This document shows, piece by piece, positions 1 to 10,893 of a DNA stretch of 44,179 bases (its first letter is position 1; each line of letters starts with the position of its first letter). The notes beneath the pieces are model-generated. The model was given only the letters and a program-made list of their open reading frames with translations. It was not told where the DNA came from and ran no database searches. Origin of the DNA: Dehalococcoidia bacterium. Lineage in GTDB: Bacteria; Chloroflexota; Dehalococcoidia; DSTF01; JALHUB01. A program made the translations under genes and the position numbers. The stretch spans positions 268,625 to 312,803 of the forward strand of contig JASEFU010000003.1 in assembly GCA_030018455.1 (NCBI GenBank), given 5' to 3'.

Positions 1-251
1 TAGGGCGGGCATCTTGCCCGCCGGTGCCGCGCAGGCCGCGACGAAAGTCGCTTGCGGCCGGGCGGCGCTTCAGCAGGTCGACCGGTAACCTTCTTGGGGC
101 GCGCAGCCGCGCGCCCAGCGTCACCCCGAGTTTGAACGTTGCCGGGGAGGCTGAAGCGGCGCCCGCCACATCCGCTCATTGGTTCTCCATTGACAGGCAG
201 CTCGGCTGGTCGGGCAGGGACGCCCGACCCTGCCGGAGTAAGGCGGCCGAG
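1..251. repeat. Hairpin-rich intergenic region
   Basis: No gene is supported here. Three perfect inverted repeats are seen. The first is GGCGGGC/GCCCGCC with a 5-nt loop at 4-22. The second is GGGCGCGC/GCGCGCCC with a 4-nt loop at 97-116. The third is GGTCGGGC/GCCCGACC with a 6-nt loop at 208-229. None is followed by a T-run, so they are not classic terminators. They resemble palindromic intergenic repeats (REP-like), which is inference. A degenerate copy of the interspersed 33-bp repeat lies at 169-194. Confidence 0.6.
169..194 (-). repeat. Degenerate copy of the interspersed 33-bp repeat
   Basis: Read on the minus strand it starts GTCAATGG and ends GAGCGGATG. This matches the start and end of the better copies at 252-284, 32386-32417 and 33092-33124, but the middle has diverged and a few bases are missing. 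It lies about 60 bp from the copy at 252-284, in the same orientation. Confidence 0.45.
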
Positions 252-284
252 CGCCATCCGCTTATCCGTTTTCTATCCGTTGAC
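252..284 (-). repeat. Interspersed 33-bp repeat, copy overlapping the end of the glycosylase gene
   Basis: On the minus strand it starts GTCAACGGATAG and ends AAGCGGATGGCG. It is nearly the same as the copies at 32386-32417 and 33092-33124. The last codons and the TAG stop of the DNA glycosylase gene lie inside this element, so the repeat supplies the protein's C-terminus. Confidence 0.65.
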
Positions 285-959
285 AGATACCTCCCCGCCC
301 ACCATCGCCTGACCCGTCGGACAGACTGCCAGCAGCGCACACCGGCCGCACCGCGGCGTCCTGCGACAGACCGACTTCGCGTGGCGCACGAGCAGAGCGT
401 GGTACTCGTTGAACAGCGCGGCGTCGTGGGGCAAATTGTCCATGAACAGCGCCTGCCAGCGTTCGTAGCTGTCGGAGGCGGGCCGCACCCCCAGACGCGA
501 CATCACCCGCCGCGTGTAAGCGTCGACGACGAAGACCGGCTTGCGCGCGGCATAGAGAATGATGTCGTCCGCCGTCTCGGGGCCGACGCCGTCGATCTCC
601 AGCAGCGCCCCCCGCAATTTCTCGACCGGTAGCGCGAACAGCCGCTCCAAACTGCCTTCGAACCGCTCCTCGAGGACGCGCGCGAACGCCTGGAGCCGTC
701 GCGCCTTCACCCGGAAGTACCCGGATGACCGTATCGCCGCTGCCAGGCGTTCTTCCGGCGCCGTCAGTATCGCCTGCGGCGAAAGCAGCCTTTCGGCGCG
801 CAGCCCGGCGAGCGCCCGCTCTACATTCGCCCACGCCGTCGACTGCGTGAGGATCGCCCCCACAACGACGACGAACGGCTCCTGGTCGCCCGGCCACCAG
901 TGCTGCGGCCCGTAGGCCGCGAGCAGCCGCTTGTAGAGGTCGAGGAGGGGGTATTGCAT
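273..959 (-). CDS. Endonuclease III-family DNA glycosylase (HhH-GPD, Fe-S)
   Basis: This is a base-excision repair glycosylase of the endonuclease III superfamily, 228 aa. The helix-hairpin-helix reads IDGVGPETADD at about residues 122-132, and the catalytic aspartate is in VVDAYTRR at about residue 146. Four cysteines near the C-terminus (C-x5-C-x2-C-x5-C) should bind a [4Fe-4S] cluster. The lysine that makes endonuclease III a bifunctional lyase is absent, with PE where RK is usual, so a monofunctional MagIII-like alkylbase glycosylase is more likely than true Nth. I chose the ATG at 959 over a GTG at 1004 because family similarity begins there and it lies just past the trmO stop (14-nt gap). 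Translational coupling to trmO is likely. The last residues and stop lie in an interspersed repeat. Confidence 0.85.
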   Translation of the reverse strand: MQYPLLDLYKRLLAAYGPQHWWPGDQEPFVVVVGAILTQSTAWANVERALAGLRAERLLSPQAILTAPEERLAAAIRSSGYFRVKARRLQAFARVLEERFEGSLERLFALPVEKLRGALLEIDGVGPETADDIILYAARKPVFVVDAYTRRVMSRLGVRPASDSYERWQALFMDNLPHDAALFNEYHALLVRHAKSVCRRTPRCGRCALLAVCPTGQAMVGGEVSVNG

Positions 960-973
960 CTCGGGCAGAGCGC

Positions 974-1498
974 CTATTCCGAGGGCAGCGGCTGCGTTAT
1001 CCACTCGGGCAGCCGCACTTCGGAAGGGGCATCGTAGTGGGGGATGTAAGGCTTGACATCGATTACCGGCGTCCCGTTGATGGCGTCCAGACCGCCGACG
1101 CGCAATACGTTCTTGCGCCGCTTCAACAGGCGAACGACGCTCGCCCCAATGGGATTCGGCCGGTGCTGCGTGCGCGTCGCGAGCACGCCCTGAAGAGGAT
1201 AGCGCGGGTCGCCGCGGGGAAAGCAGTGGGTGCGCGAGCGCTGCTCATCCGTCACGCCGTGGAGATAGAACAGGACAAGCAGGTGCGAAAAGCCTTCCAG
1301 TCCGTCGAGTGCGCCTTCCAGCTCCCGCCTGAAGATGATGTCGGATGTAACGTCCTCCCAGCCTTCCATGCGCGGCTCGGTCACCCAATTGCGCACGACG
1401 CCGATCGGCCGGAGGGACACCGGTTCAGAGGGCACGACCTGCTGCGGCAGGAGCCCGATCCACTCCAGGAGCTGCTTGAACCGGTTCCAGAAGAGCAT
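974..1498 (-). CDS. trmO: tRNA (N6-threonylcarbamoyladenosine(37)-N6)-methyltransferase TrmO (TsaA/YaeB family)
   Basis: TrmO uses S-adenosylmethionine to add an N6-methyl group to t6A37 of threonine tRNA. The family hallmarks are clear: PIGVVRN near the N-terminus, THCFPRGDPR, the core TRTQHRPNPIGASVVRLL, and INGTPVIDVKPYIP. The frame is open up to 1567 (GTG), and an ATG also occurs at 1537. A good promoter (TTGGCC, 17 bp, extended TAATCT at 1528-1533) would place those starts upstream of or inside the promoter. I therefore prefer the ATG at 1498, giving 174 aa, though none of the starts has a clear Shine-Dalgarno. The gene is divergent from gyrB and leads a two-gene operon with the glycosylase. 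Confidence 0.88.
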   Translation of the reverse strand: MLFWNRFKQLLEWIGLLPQQVVPSEPVSLRPIGVVRNWVTEPRMEGWEDVTSDIIFRRELEGALDGLEGFSHLLVLFYLHGVTDEQRSRTHCFPRGDPRYPLQGVLATRTQHRPNPIGASVVRLLKRRKNVLRVGGLDAINGTPVIDVKPYIPHYDAPSEVRLPEWITQPLPSE

Positions 1499-1527
1499 GG
1501 GAGCGTCTCGAAGCGGGTCTTCAGAAG

Positions 1528-3754
<2,227 letters not shown>

Positions 3755-3766
3755 CCCGTTCCCGGC

Positions 3767-4153
3767 CTATTGCAGCGGAACCGCTGTGATTCGCCCCTGC
3801 TTACTGACACGATAGACAAAGGGCCTCTCGGTCGTTCCGGCTGCCTCGATGATGCGATCGAAGGCTTTCGCGAAGACTCTCATGGTTTCCCATCTTCGAG
3901 CTGTGGCACCCCACAGATAGAAGCAGCCTACCTTGTGTTGCTTCAGGGCAGCTAGTTCGTTCGGCATGCGATGGTACTTGTAGTCTTGGCCAATGACTAT
4001 CCACTCCCTACCACCGACTGTGGGTAGCCATTGGTCATCCTTCTCGTCTGGAGGGAACACCTGCTGGTGGTAGACGACTCCAACAGGCGCGTTTAGAAGC
4101 AACAGAGCCTGCGGGATGCTCTTACCCACGCTTCTGTCGAAGAACAGGATCAC
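3767..4153 (-). CDS. VapC45-like PIN-domain toxin (putative RNase)
   Basis: A 128-aa protein resembling the PIN-like domain of VapC45 toxins. It starts MILFFDRSVGKSIPQAL, with an early acidic residue in a DRSVG motif typical of this PIN branch, then GQDYKYHRMPNE and a central ALKQHKVGCFYLWG strand. Such toxins are presumed RNases held inactive by the partner antitoxin. The start ATG overlaps the stop of the upstream gene by 4 bp (4150-4153), as is typical of toxin-antitoxin operons. Its stop lies 12 bp from the gyrB stop, in convergent orientation. GC content is visibly lower than in the flanking housekeeping genes, which suggests horizontal gain. The fold assignment is by pattern, not by search. 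Confidence 0.7.
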   Translation of the reverse strand: MILFFDRSVGKSIPQALLLLNAPVGVVYHQQVFPPDEKDDQWLPTVGGREWIVIGQDYKYHRMPNELAALKQHKVGCFYLWGATARRWETMRVFAKAFDRIIEAAGTTERPFVYRVSKQGRITAVPLQ

Positions 4154-4866
4154 GCCGCTTTCTTTGCTCCCTCGAACGCAAGCGCACTTTCAACCTCCCA
4201 CTCCTCGAGCGCGAAGTCTGATCTGATCTCCTCAATGCCCTCGCCAGCCTCCCATCGCCCCCTGATCACCCACGTAGGGATCCCCCGTACGGTGGGGGCA
4301 CCGAAGGCGACTCTAGGATCAATCGTCACAGGCGACTCGTCCCCCGCCAAGTGCCAAACAACGGCGAGCTCATCCTCGTACTCGAACTGAGCCAATCTCT
4401 GTCCAATCAACTCGCGCCAAGCCACCTGACCACTTGAATCTGCCACGATAAGCCTTCGGAGTTCTGAGTCCGGCTCCACTTGCTGAAAATCCATCAACAC
4501 GTGAACGCCCTCGGTCGCCAGCCGGTATTCTGCGAACGGGTATTCCGACTGAAACCTTTGGGCCAAATAATCTCTCGCCTTTCGAATGCGCTGAAGGGAC
4601 ACGCCCAGGCGCCGGAACGTAGCGACGAAGGCTATCTCAACGAGTTGGAGATACGAGAGGGGCCTACGTCTTTCCTTTCCAGGAAGCGCAGGCCCAAGCT
4701 TTCCCCCACCATAATGCCAATAGGCGACCGTCTGCGGATGGGTACCAGCATAACGTGCAGCATCGGCCACAGTGTAAGCAGGCAAGAATAAGCGTCGACG
4801 CCACGGTTCACCTCGGAATCGATCAACGCCCCGCGCCAATTTTCCCCTTGCCCTTCTTTTGCACAA
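4150..4866 (-). CDS. VapB45-like antitoxin (MerR-like HTH plus DUF433)
   Basis: A 238-aa protein with two parts. The N-terminal half (about residues 30-110) is a MerR-like helix-turn-helix: YTVADAARYAGTHPQTVAYW followed by LSYLQLVEIAFVATFRRLGV. The C-terminal segment, about 183-232, matches DUF433: TIDPRVAFGAPTVRGIPT, then a second helix pair. This layout is known from VapB45-type antitoxins, which neutralise a PIN toxin and repress their own operon. The toxin gene follows with a 4-bp overlap. The start is uncertain. A TTG at 4866 fits a strong promoter just upstream and gives a leader of about 13 nt. Another in-frame TTG lies about 27 codons further in. Lower GC than the neighbours. Confidence 0.7.
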   Translation of the reverse strand: MCKRRARGKLARGVDRFRGEPWRRRLFLPAYTVADAARYAGTHPQTVAYWHYGGGKLGPALPGKERRRPLSYLQLVEIAFVATFRRLGVSLQRIRKARDYLAQRFQSEYPFAEYRLATEGVHVLMDFQQVEPDSELRRLIVADSSGQVAWRELIGQRLAQFEYEDELAVVWHLAGDESPVTIDPRVAFGAPTVRGIPTWVIRGRWEAGEGIEEIRSDFALEEWEVESALAFEGAKKAA

Positions 4867-4885
4867 CTCTTACGAGATTCACTTG

Positions 4886-4911
4886 AGATAAGCACATCGT
4901 GCCGCGCTCTG

Positions 4912-4915
<4 letters not shown>
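4886..4915 (-). promoter_or_regulatory. Predicted promoter of the vapBC45-like operon
   Basis: On the minus strand: -35 TTGACA (4910-4915), 18-bp spacer, -10 TTATCT (4886-4891) preceded by TGC. The -35 hexamer contains the TGA stop of nadD, so the operon's promoter is embedded in the end of the upstream gene. Confidence 0.6.
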
Positions 4916-7092
<2,177 letters not shown>

Positions 7093-8448
7093 TCACCGTT
7101 CGCCCGCGGAAAGGGCCTGGCGGATGGCGGCGATGTCCTGCGCTGTCTCAGGGACAACGGATGTCTCGCGTTCGATCTTGCGGCAGGCGTAGAGGACGCT
7201 GGTGTGATCGCGGCCGCCGAACAACGTGCCGATGCGGGCAAGCGGTTGGCAGGAATCGTGGTGGAGCAGGTACATGGCAACGTGCCGGGCGATGGCGACG
7301 CGCTTGGCGCGGCTGGGCCCTTTGAGGGCGTGCGCTGGCACGCCGTAATGGGAGGACACAGCCTGGACAACGGCGTCCGGGTCGGGTGGAGACCGGTCGG
7401 TGGCGGGCCGCACGGTCTCTAGGGCATCCTTCGCCAGCGCGAGGGTGACGGGTTGCATTGTGAGGCGGGCGTAGGCGAGGAGTCGGTTAAGAGCTCCCTC
7501 CAGCTCGCGGACGTTGGCGCAGGGAATGCGGGCGAGGTAGTCGACGGCGTCAGGGGAGACGTCGGCGCGAAGGCGCTCGATCTTCGCGGAGAGGAGGGCA
7601 AGGCGGGCGGCCAAGGGCGGCGGCTTGAGGTCGACGGTGAGCCCCCAGTGAAGACGGGAACGCAGCCGGTCGGAGAGGGCCAGCGCGTGTGGGGGGTTGT
7701 CGCAACTGAGCACCAGTTGCTTTCCCGCGTCGTGGAGGTCGTTGAAGGTATGAAAGAACTCCTCTTCCGTTTGGGTCTTGCCGGCGAGGAACTGGACGTC
7801 GTCGACAAGCAGGGCGTCCAGGTGGCGGTAGCGGGCGCGAAAGTCGTCCATGCGCCGCTGTCTCGCTGCCTGCACGAACTCGGAAGTGAACTGCTCCGCC
7901 GTCACATAGAGTGCGTTCAGTTCGCTTCGCAGGAATTCGTGGGTGACGGCCTGCAAGAGGTGGGTCTTGCCGAGGCCGCTGCTGCCGTGGACGAGGAGCG
8001 GGTTATGAGTGGCCTCGCCGGGGTTCTGGGTGACGTGAAGGGCTCCCGCGTGGGCGAGCCGGTTGCAGTCGGCAACGGTGAAGGTGTCGAAGGTGTAAAG
8101 CCGGTTGAGCCGGCTCCTTGCGAACGAAGGGGAGGGGGAGGCGGGAAAAAGGGGGGAGGCGGGGGAACGGCTGTCTATCCCGGCCTGGGGGTCCGGCGCG
8201 GTGACGATGAAGGCGGGCTGGATCGGCCTGCCGGCGATGCTGGAAATGGCCTTCGCGATCAGCGGTTGGAGACGGGCGCTGAGCCACTCGACCGCGAACT
8301 GCGAGGGAGCGCCCACGGTGAGGACGCCGTCTTCCAGACTGAGACCTACGGTGTTCCTCAGCCAGGTCTCATAGTTGGGCCGCGTCACCTGCAACTGGAG
8401 CTGCCCGAGCGCTGCCTCCCACAAGGTCCTGGCGTTGATTTCCCGCAT
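7093..8448 (-). CDS. dnaA: Chromosomal replication initiator protein DnaA
   Basis: DnaA is the AAA+ initiator that binds and melts oriC; 451 aa. Domain I starts with TLWEAALGQLQLQVTRPNYETWLRNT. Domain II is a short Pro/Ser-rich linker. The AAA+ domain begins at YTFDTFTVADCNRLAHA, with Walker A HGSSGLGKTHLL, Walker B LDALLVDDVQFLAGK and sensor region LSCDNPP. The C-terminal domain IV shows the DnaA-box binding signature GGRDHTSVLYACRKIE. The ATG at 8448 has GAGGGAG 6 nt upstream and is preferred over a start 13 codons earlier. dnaN and recF do not follow, so the classical dnaA neighbourhood is broken, and no DnaA-box cluster is visible on either side. Confidence 0.95.
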   Translation of the reverse strand: MREINARTLWEAALGQLQLQVTRPNYETWLRNTVGLSLEDGVLTVGAPSQFAVEWLSARLQPLIAKAISSIAGRPIQPAFIVTAPDPQAGIDSRSPASPLFPASPSPSFARSRLNRLYTFDTFTVADCNRLAHAGALHVTQNPGEATHNPLLVHGSSGLGKTHLLQAVTHEFLRSELNALYVTAEQFTSEFVQAARQRRMDDFRARYRHLDALLVDDVQFLAGKTQTEEEFFHTFNDLHDAGKQLVLSCDNPPHALALSDRLRSRLHWGLTVDLKPPPLAARLALLSAKIERLRADVSPDAVDYLARIPCANVRELEGALNRLLAYARLTMQPVTLALAKDALETVRPATDRSPPDPDAVVQAVSSHYGVPAHALKGPSRAKRVAIARHVAMYLLHHDSCQPLARIGTLFGGRDHTSVLYACRKIERETSVVPETAQDIAAIRQALSAGER

Positions 8449-8666
8449 GGATGCTCCCTCAATCAGCCGTGCCCAGCAGGCGTTCACTTGCGAAAGAGAC
8501 AGACATACCCCAGTGACGCTGATAGCGTTCAGCGCAACAACACTGCTGTGAGTCTACCGGTTGGTCGTGGCCCTGACCGCAGGCTGTCTGGGTAGGGTGG
8601 AAGGAGGATCGACAGCCCCCGCTTACTGCGGCCATGACCGGACGGGAGGATGGCCCACTTGCCGCG

Positions 8667-8696
8667 AGCATAGCAACGGGCCGCGAAGAGGGTCAA
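8667..8696 (-). promoter_or_regulatory. Predicted promoter of dnaA
   Basis: On the minus strand: -35 TTGACC (8691-8696), 18-bp spacer, -10 TATGCT (8667-8672) preceded by TGC. It implies a dnaA leader of about 210 nt. Confidence 0.55.
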
Positions 8697-8854
8697 GCCT
8701 TTTATGACTACTGCCGAAGAAAAATGTGTCCCTTTCGCAAAACGCAAAGAAGGTCGCTCAGGGCCAGGTCTTCCGCAACGATCCGGCGACCCAGGCCGGA
8801 GGCAGAAGGCGACGCGTCATTCACCGTGAGACGGCGCCGCATCGGGCCCCTTGG

Positions 8855-8884
8855 TTGCGGCCCGGAAAGGCCGTCCACTATAAT
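8855..8884 (+). promoter_or_regulatory. Predicted promoter of coaX-coaBC
   Basis: -35 TTGCGG (8855-8860), 18-bp spacer, -10 TATAAT (8879-8884). Leader of about 27 nt to the coaX ATG. Confidence 0.5.
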
Positions 8885-8916
8885 TCAGCGGGCAGATTCG
8901 CCATTCGAGTACTAAT

Positions 8917-9693
8917 ATGTTGCTGGCGCTCGACATAGGAAACACCGCGATCACCATCGGCGTCTTCGACGGCGACCGCCTTCGCGCGCGCTGGAGCATC
9001 GCCACCGACGTGGAGAACATGGTGGACGAGTACGCCATCCTGCTGCTGAACCTGCTGCAAACGGAGGGCCTCAAGCGCGAGGACATCACGGAGGCGATAC
9101 TGGCCAGCGTCGTCCCCTCGCTCACCCCTGTCTTTCACGAGGTCTCGCGCCGTTACTTCTCTGTGACGCCGCTGACGGTAGACCTGGGGGTGAAGACCGG
9201 CGTGCGCATCCTGTACGACAGTCCCCGCGACGTGGGCGCCGACCGCGTGGTCGACGCCGTGGCCGCAAGCAAGCTCTATGGCCCGCCGCTGATCGTGGTC
9301 GACTTCGGGACGGCGACGGTGTTTGACGCCATATCGAAGGAGGGCGATTACGTGGGCGGGGCGATCGCGCCCGGCATCGGCATCTCCGCGCAGGCGCTGT
9401 TCGAACGCACGGCCAAGCTGCCGCGCATCGAGCTCGAGAGACCCCGCGCCGCCATCGGCAAGACGACCGTCGGCGCCATGCAGTCGGGCCTCGTGTTCGG
9501 CTACGTGGGCCTGGTCGAGGGCATCATCGCCCGCATGAAGGAAGAGCTCGACCCGGCGGCAAAGGTGGTTGCGACGGGCGGCTGGGCGCCGCTCATCGCG
9601 CGCGAGACGAAAATGATCGACGTCGTAAACCTCGACCTCACGCTGATCGGTCTCCATCTTATCTTCGAGTCGAACCGCGGACCGGGACGGTGA
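8917..9693 (+). CDS. coaX: Type III pantothenate kinase
   Basis: CoaX phosphorylates pantothenate, the first step of coenzyme A synthesis; 258 aa, the normal length. The acetate-kinase-like fold is shown by the phosphate-1 motif LALDIGNTAITIGVF at the N-terminus, then DVGADRVVDAVAA, the phosphate-2 motif VVDFGTATVFDAI near residue 127, and PGIGISAQALFERTAKLP. CoaX enzymes typically need a monovalent cation and resist CoA feedback. The next gene, coaBC, begins 3 nt after the stop, so two CoA-pathway steps are encoded in one operon. Confidence 0.93.
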   Translation: MLLALDIGNTAITIGVFDGDRLRARWSIATDVENMVDEYAILLLNLLQTEGLKREDITEAILASVVPSLTPVFHEVSRRYFSVTPLTVDLGVKTGVRILYDSPRDVGADRVVDAVAASKLYGPPLIVVDFGTATVFDAISKEGDYVGGAIAPGIGISAQALFERTAKLPRIELERPRAAIGKTTVGAMQSGLVFGYVGLVEGIIARMKEELDPAAKVVATGGWAPLIARETKMIDVVNLDLTLIGLHLIFESNRGPGR

Positions 9694-9696
9694 GCC

Positions 9697-10893
9697 ATGC
9701 TTAAGGGTAGAAGAATCGTCGTTGGCGTCACGGGCAGCATCGCCGCGTACAAGGCCGCCGACCTGGTAAGCAAGCTCGCGCAGGCGGGGGCGGAAGTCGA
9801 TGTGGTCCTGACAGAGTCGGCGCAGCAGTTCGTCACGCCCATGACCTTCCACAGCCTGACCGGCCGCGAGGTGTATACCGATATCTTCGAAGTGAAAGCG
9901 GAGCTGCAGATCTCCCACGTGGAGCTCTCGCGCCGCGCCGACGCCGTCCTCATCGCGCCCGCGAGCGCCACAACCATCGCCCGGATCGCGCACGGCCTCG
10001 CCGATAACCTCCTCAGCCTGACGGTGCTGGCGACGAAGGCGCCTGTGCTCCTTGCGCCGGCGATGGACTCGCAGATGTACGAGAACGCCGCAACGCAGGC
10101 GAACCTGGCGCTGCTAAGAGAGCGCGGCATGACTATCGTCGGCCCGGAAGAGGGGCGGCTGGCGACCGGCCGCAGGGGCCCTGGACGCCTCGTCGATACG
10201 GAAACGCTGCTGGGGGCCCTTCGGCAGACGCTGGGGCGCAACGGCGACCTCGCGGGCCGCAAGGTGGTGGTGAGCGCAGGCGGCACTCAGGAGCCGATTG
10301 ATCCGGTGCGCTACGTGAGCAACTACTCGTCCGGCAAGATGGGCTACGCCGTCGCCGAGGCGGCGCGCGACCGGGGGGCGAAGGTCGTCATCGTGAGCGC
10401 GCCCGTTTCGCTGCCGGCGCCGTACGGCGTTGAGGTGGTCTCCGTGCGGACGGCGGAGGAGATGCGCGACGCCGTGGTGCGCGCGTGCGCGGACGCCGAC
10501 GCGCTGGTGATGGCGGCCGCCGTCGCCGACTACCGTCCGGCCTCGGCTGCGGAACAGAAGATCAAGCGCGCGAAGGAAGGGCTGTCGCTCGAACTGGTGC
10601 GCACGCCCGACATCCTGGGAGAGGTGAAGGGCCCTCTGCGCGTGGGATTCGCGGCCGAGAGCGAGAAGCTCGAGGAGAACGCGGCCGACAAGCTCCGGCG
10701 CAAGGGGCTGGACCTCATCGTGGCCAACGACATTACGGCGCCGGGCTCTGGGTTCGGCAGCGAAACGAATCAGGTGACGATCATCGACAAGTCGGGAAAG
10801 GCCGAGAAGCTGCCCTTGCTTAGCAAGTACGAGGTCGCGCACCGCATATTCGACCGTGTCGCGCCTCTACTCAAGCGCCGCGCCCGACGTTAG
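9697..10893 (+). CDS. coaBC: Bifunctional phosphopantothenoylcysteine decarboxylase / phosphopantothenate-cysteine ligase
   Basis: CoaBC couples cysteine to 4'-phosphopantothenate (CoaB) and decarboxylates the product (CoaC, FMN-dependent); 398 aa. The CoaC part (about 1-185) has GVTGSIAAYKAADL, the active-site His in SHVELSRRAD, and PASATTIARIAHGLADNLL. The usual PxMNxxM reads PAMDSQM, and the cysteine of the substrate flap (ACG in the E. coli enzyme) is Thr in RLATGRRGPGR. The CoaB part has VVSAGGTQEPIDPVRYVSNYSSGKMG, KIKR and FAAES. Its stop overlaps that of pepA by 27 bp in convergent orientation. Confidence 0.93.
   Translation: MLKGRRIVVGVTGSIAAYKAADLVSKLAQAGAEVDVVLTESAQQFVTPMTFHSLTGREVYTDIFEVKAELQISHVELSRRADAVLIAPASATTIARIAHGLADNLLSLTVLATKAPVLLAPAMDSQMYENAATQANLALLRERGMTIVGPEEGRLATGRRGPGRLVDTETLLGALRQTLGRNGDLAGRKVVVSAGGTQEPIDPVRYVSNYSSGKMGYAVAEAARDRGAKVVIVSAPVSLPAPYGVEVVSVRTAEEMRDAVVRACADADALVMAAAVADYRPASAAEQKIKRAKEGLSLELVRTPDILGEVKGPLRVGFAAESEKLEENAADKLRRKGLDLIVANDITAPGSGFGSETNQVTIIDKSGKAEKLPLLSKYEVAHRIFDRVAPLLKRRARR

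Larger units (their letters stand above)
8449..8916. promoter_or_regulatory. Divergent intergenic region between dnaA and coaX
   Basis: A 468-bp stretch with promoters at both ends for dnaA and coaX. I found no DnaA-box cluster, no AT-rich unwinding element and no convincing small gene; short ORFs here encode Arg/Ser-rich nonsense. An rpmH gene, often found divergent from dnaA, was looked for and not seen. Confidence 0.5.

Noticed and set aside
8634-8915. Open frame of 93 codons upstream of coaX
   Set aside because: Arg/Ser/Pro-rich translation without any recognised motif; it overlaps the predicted coaX promoter.
8449-8916. Possible oriC next to dnaA
   Set aside because: No cluster of DnaA boxes (TTATCCACA-like) and no AT-rich unwinding region was found on either strand; the region is explained by two divergent promoters.
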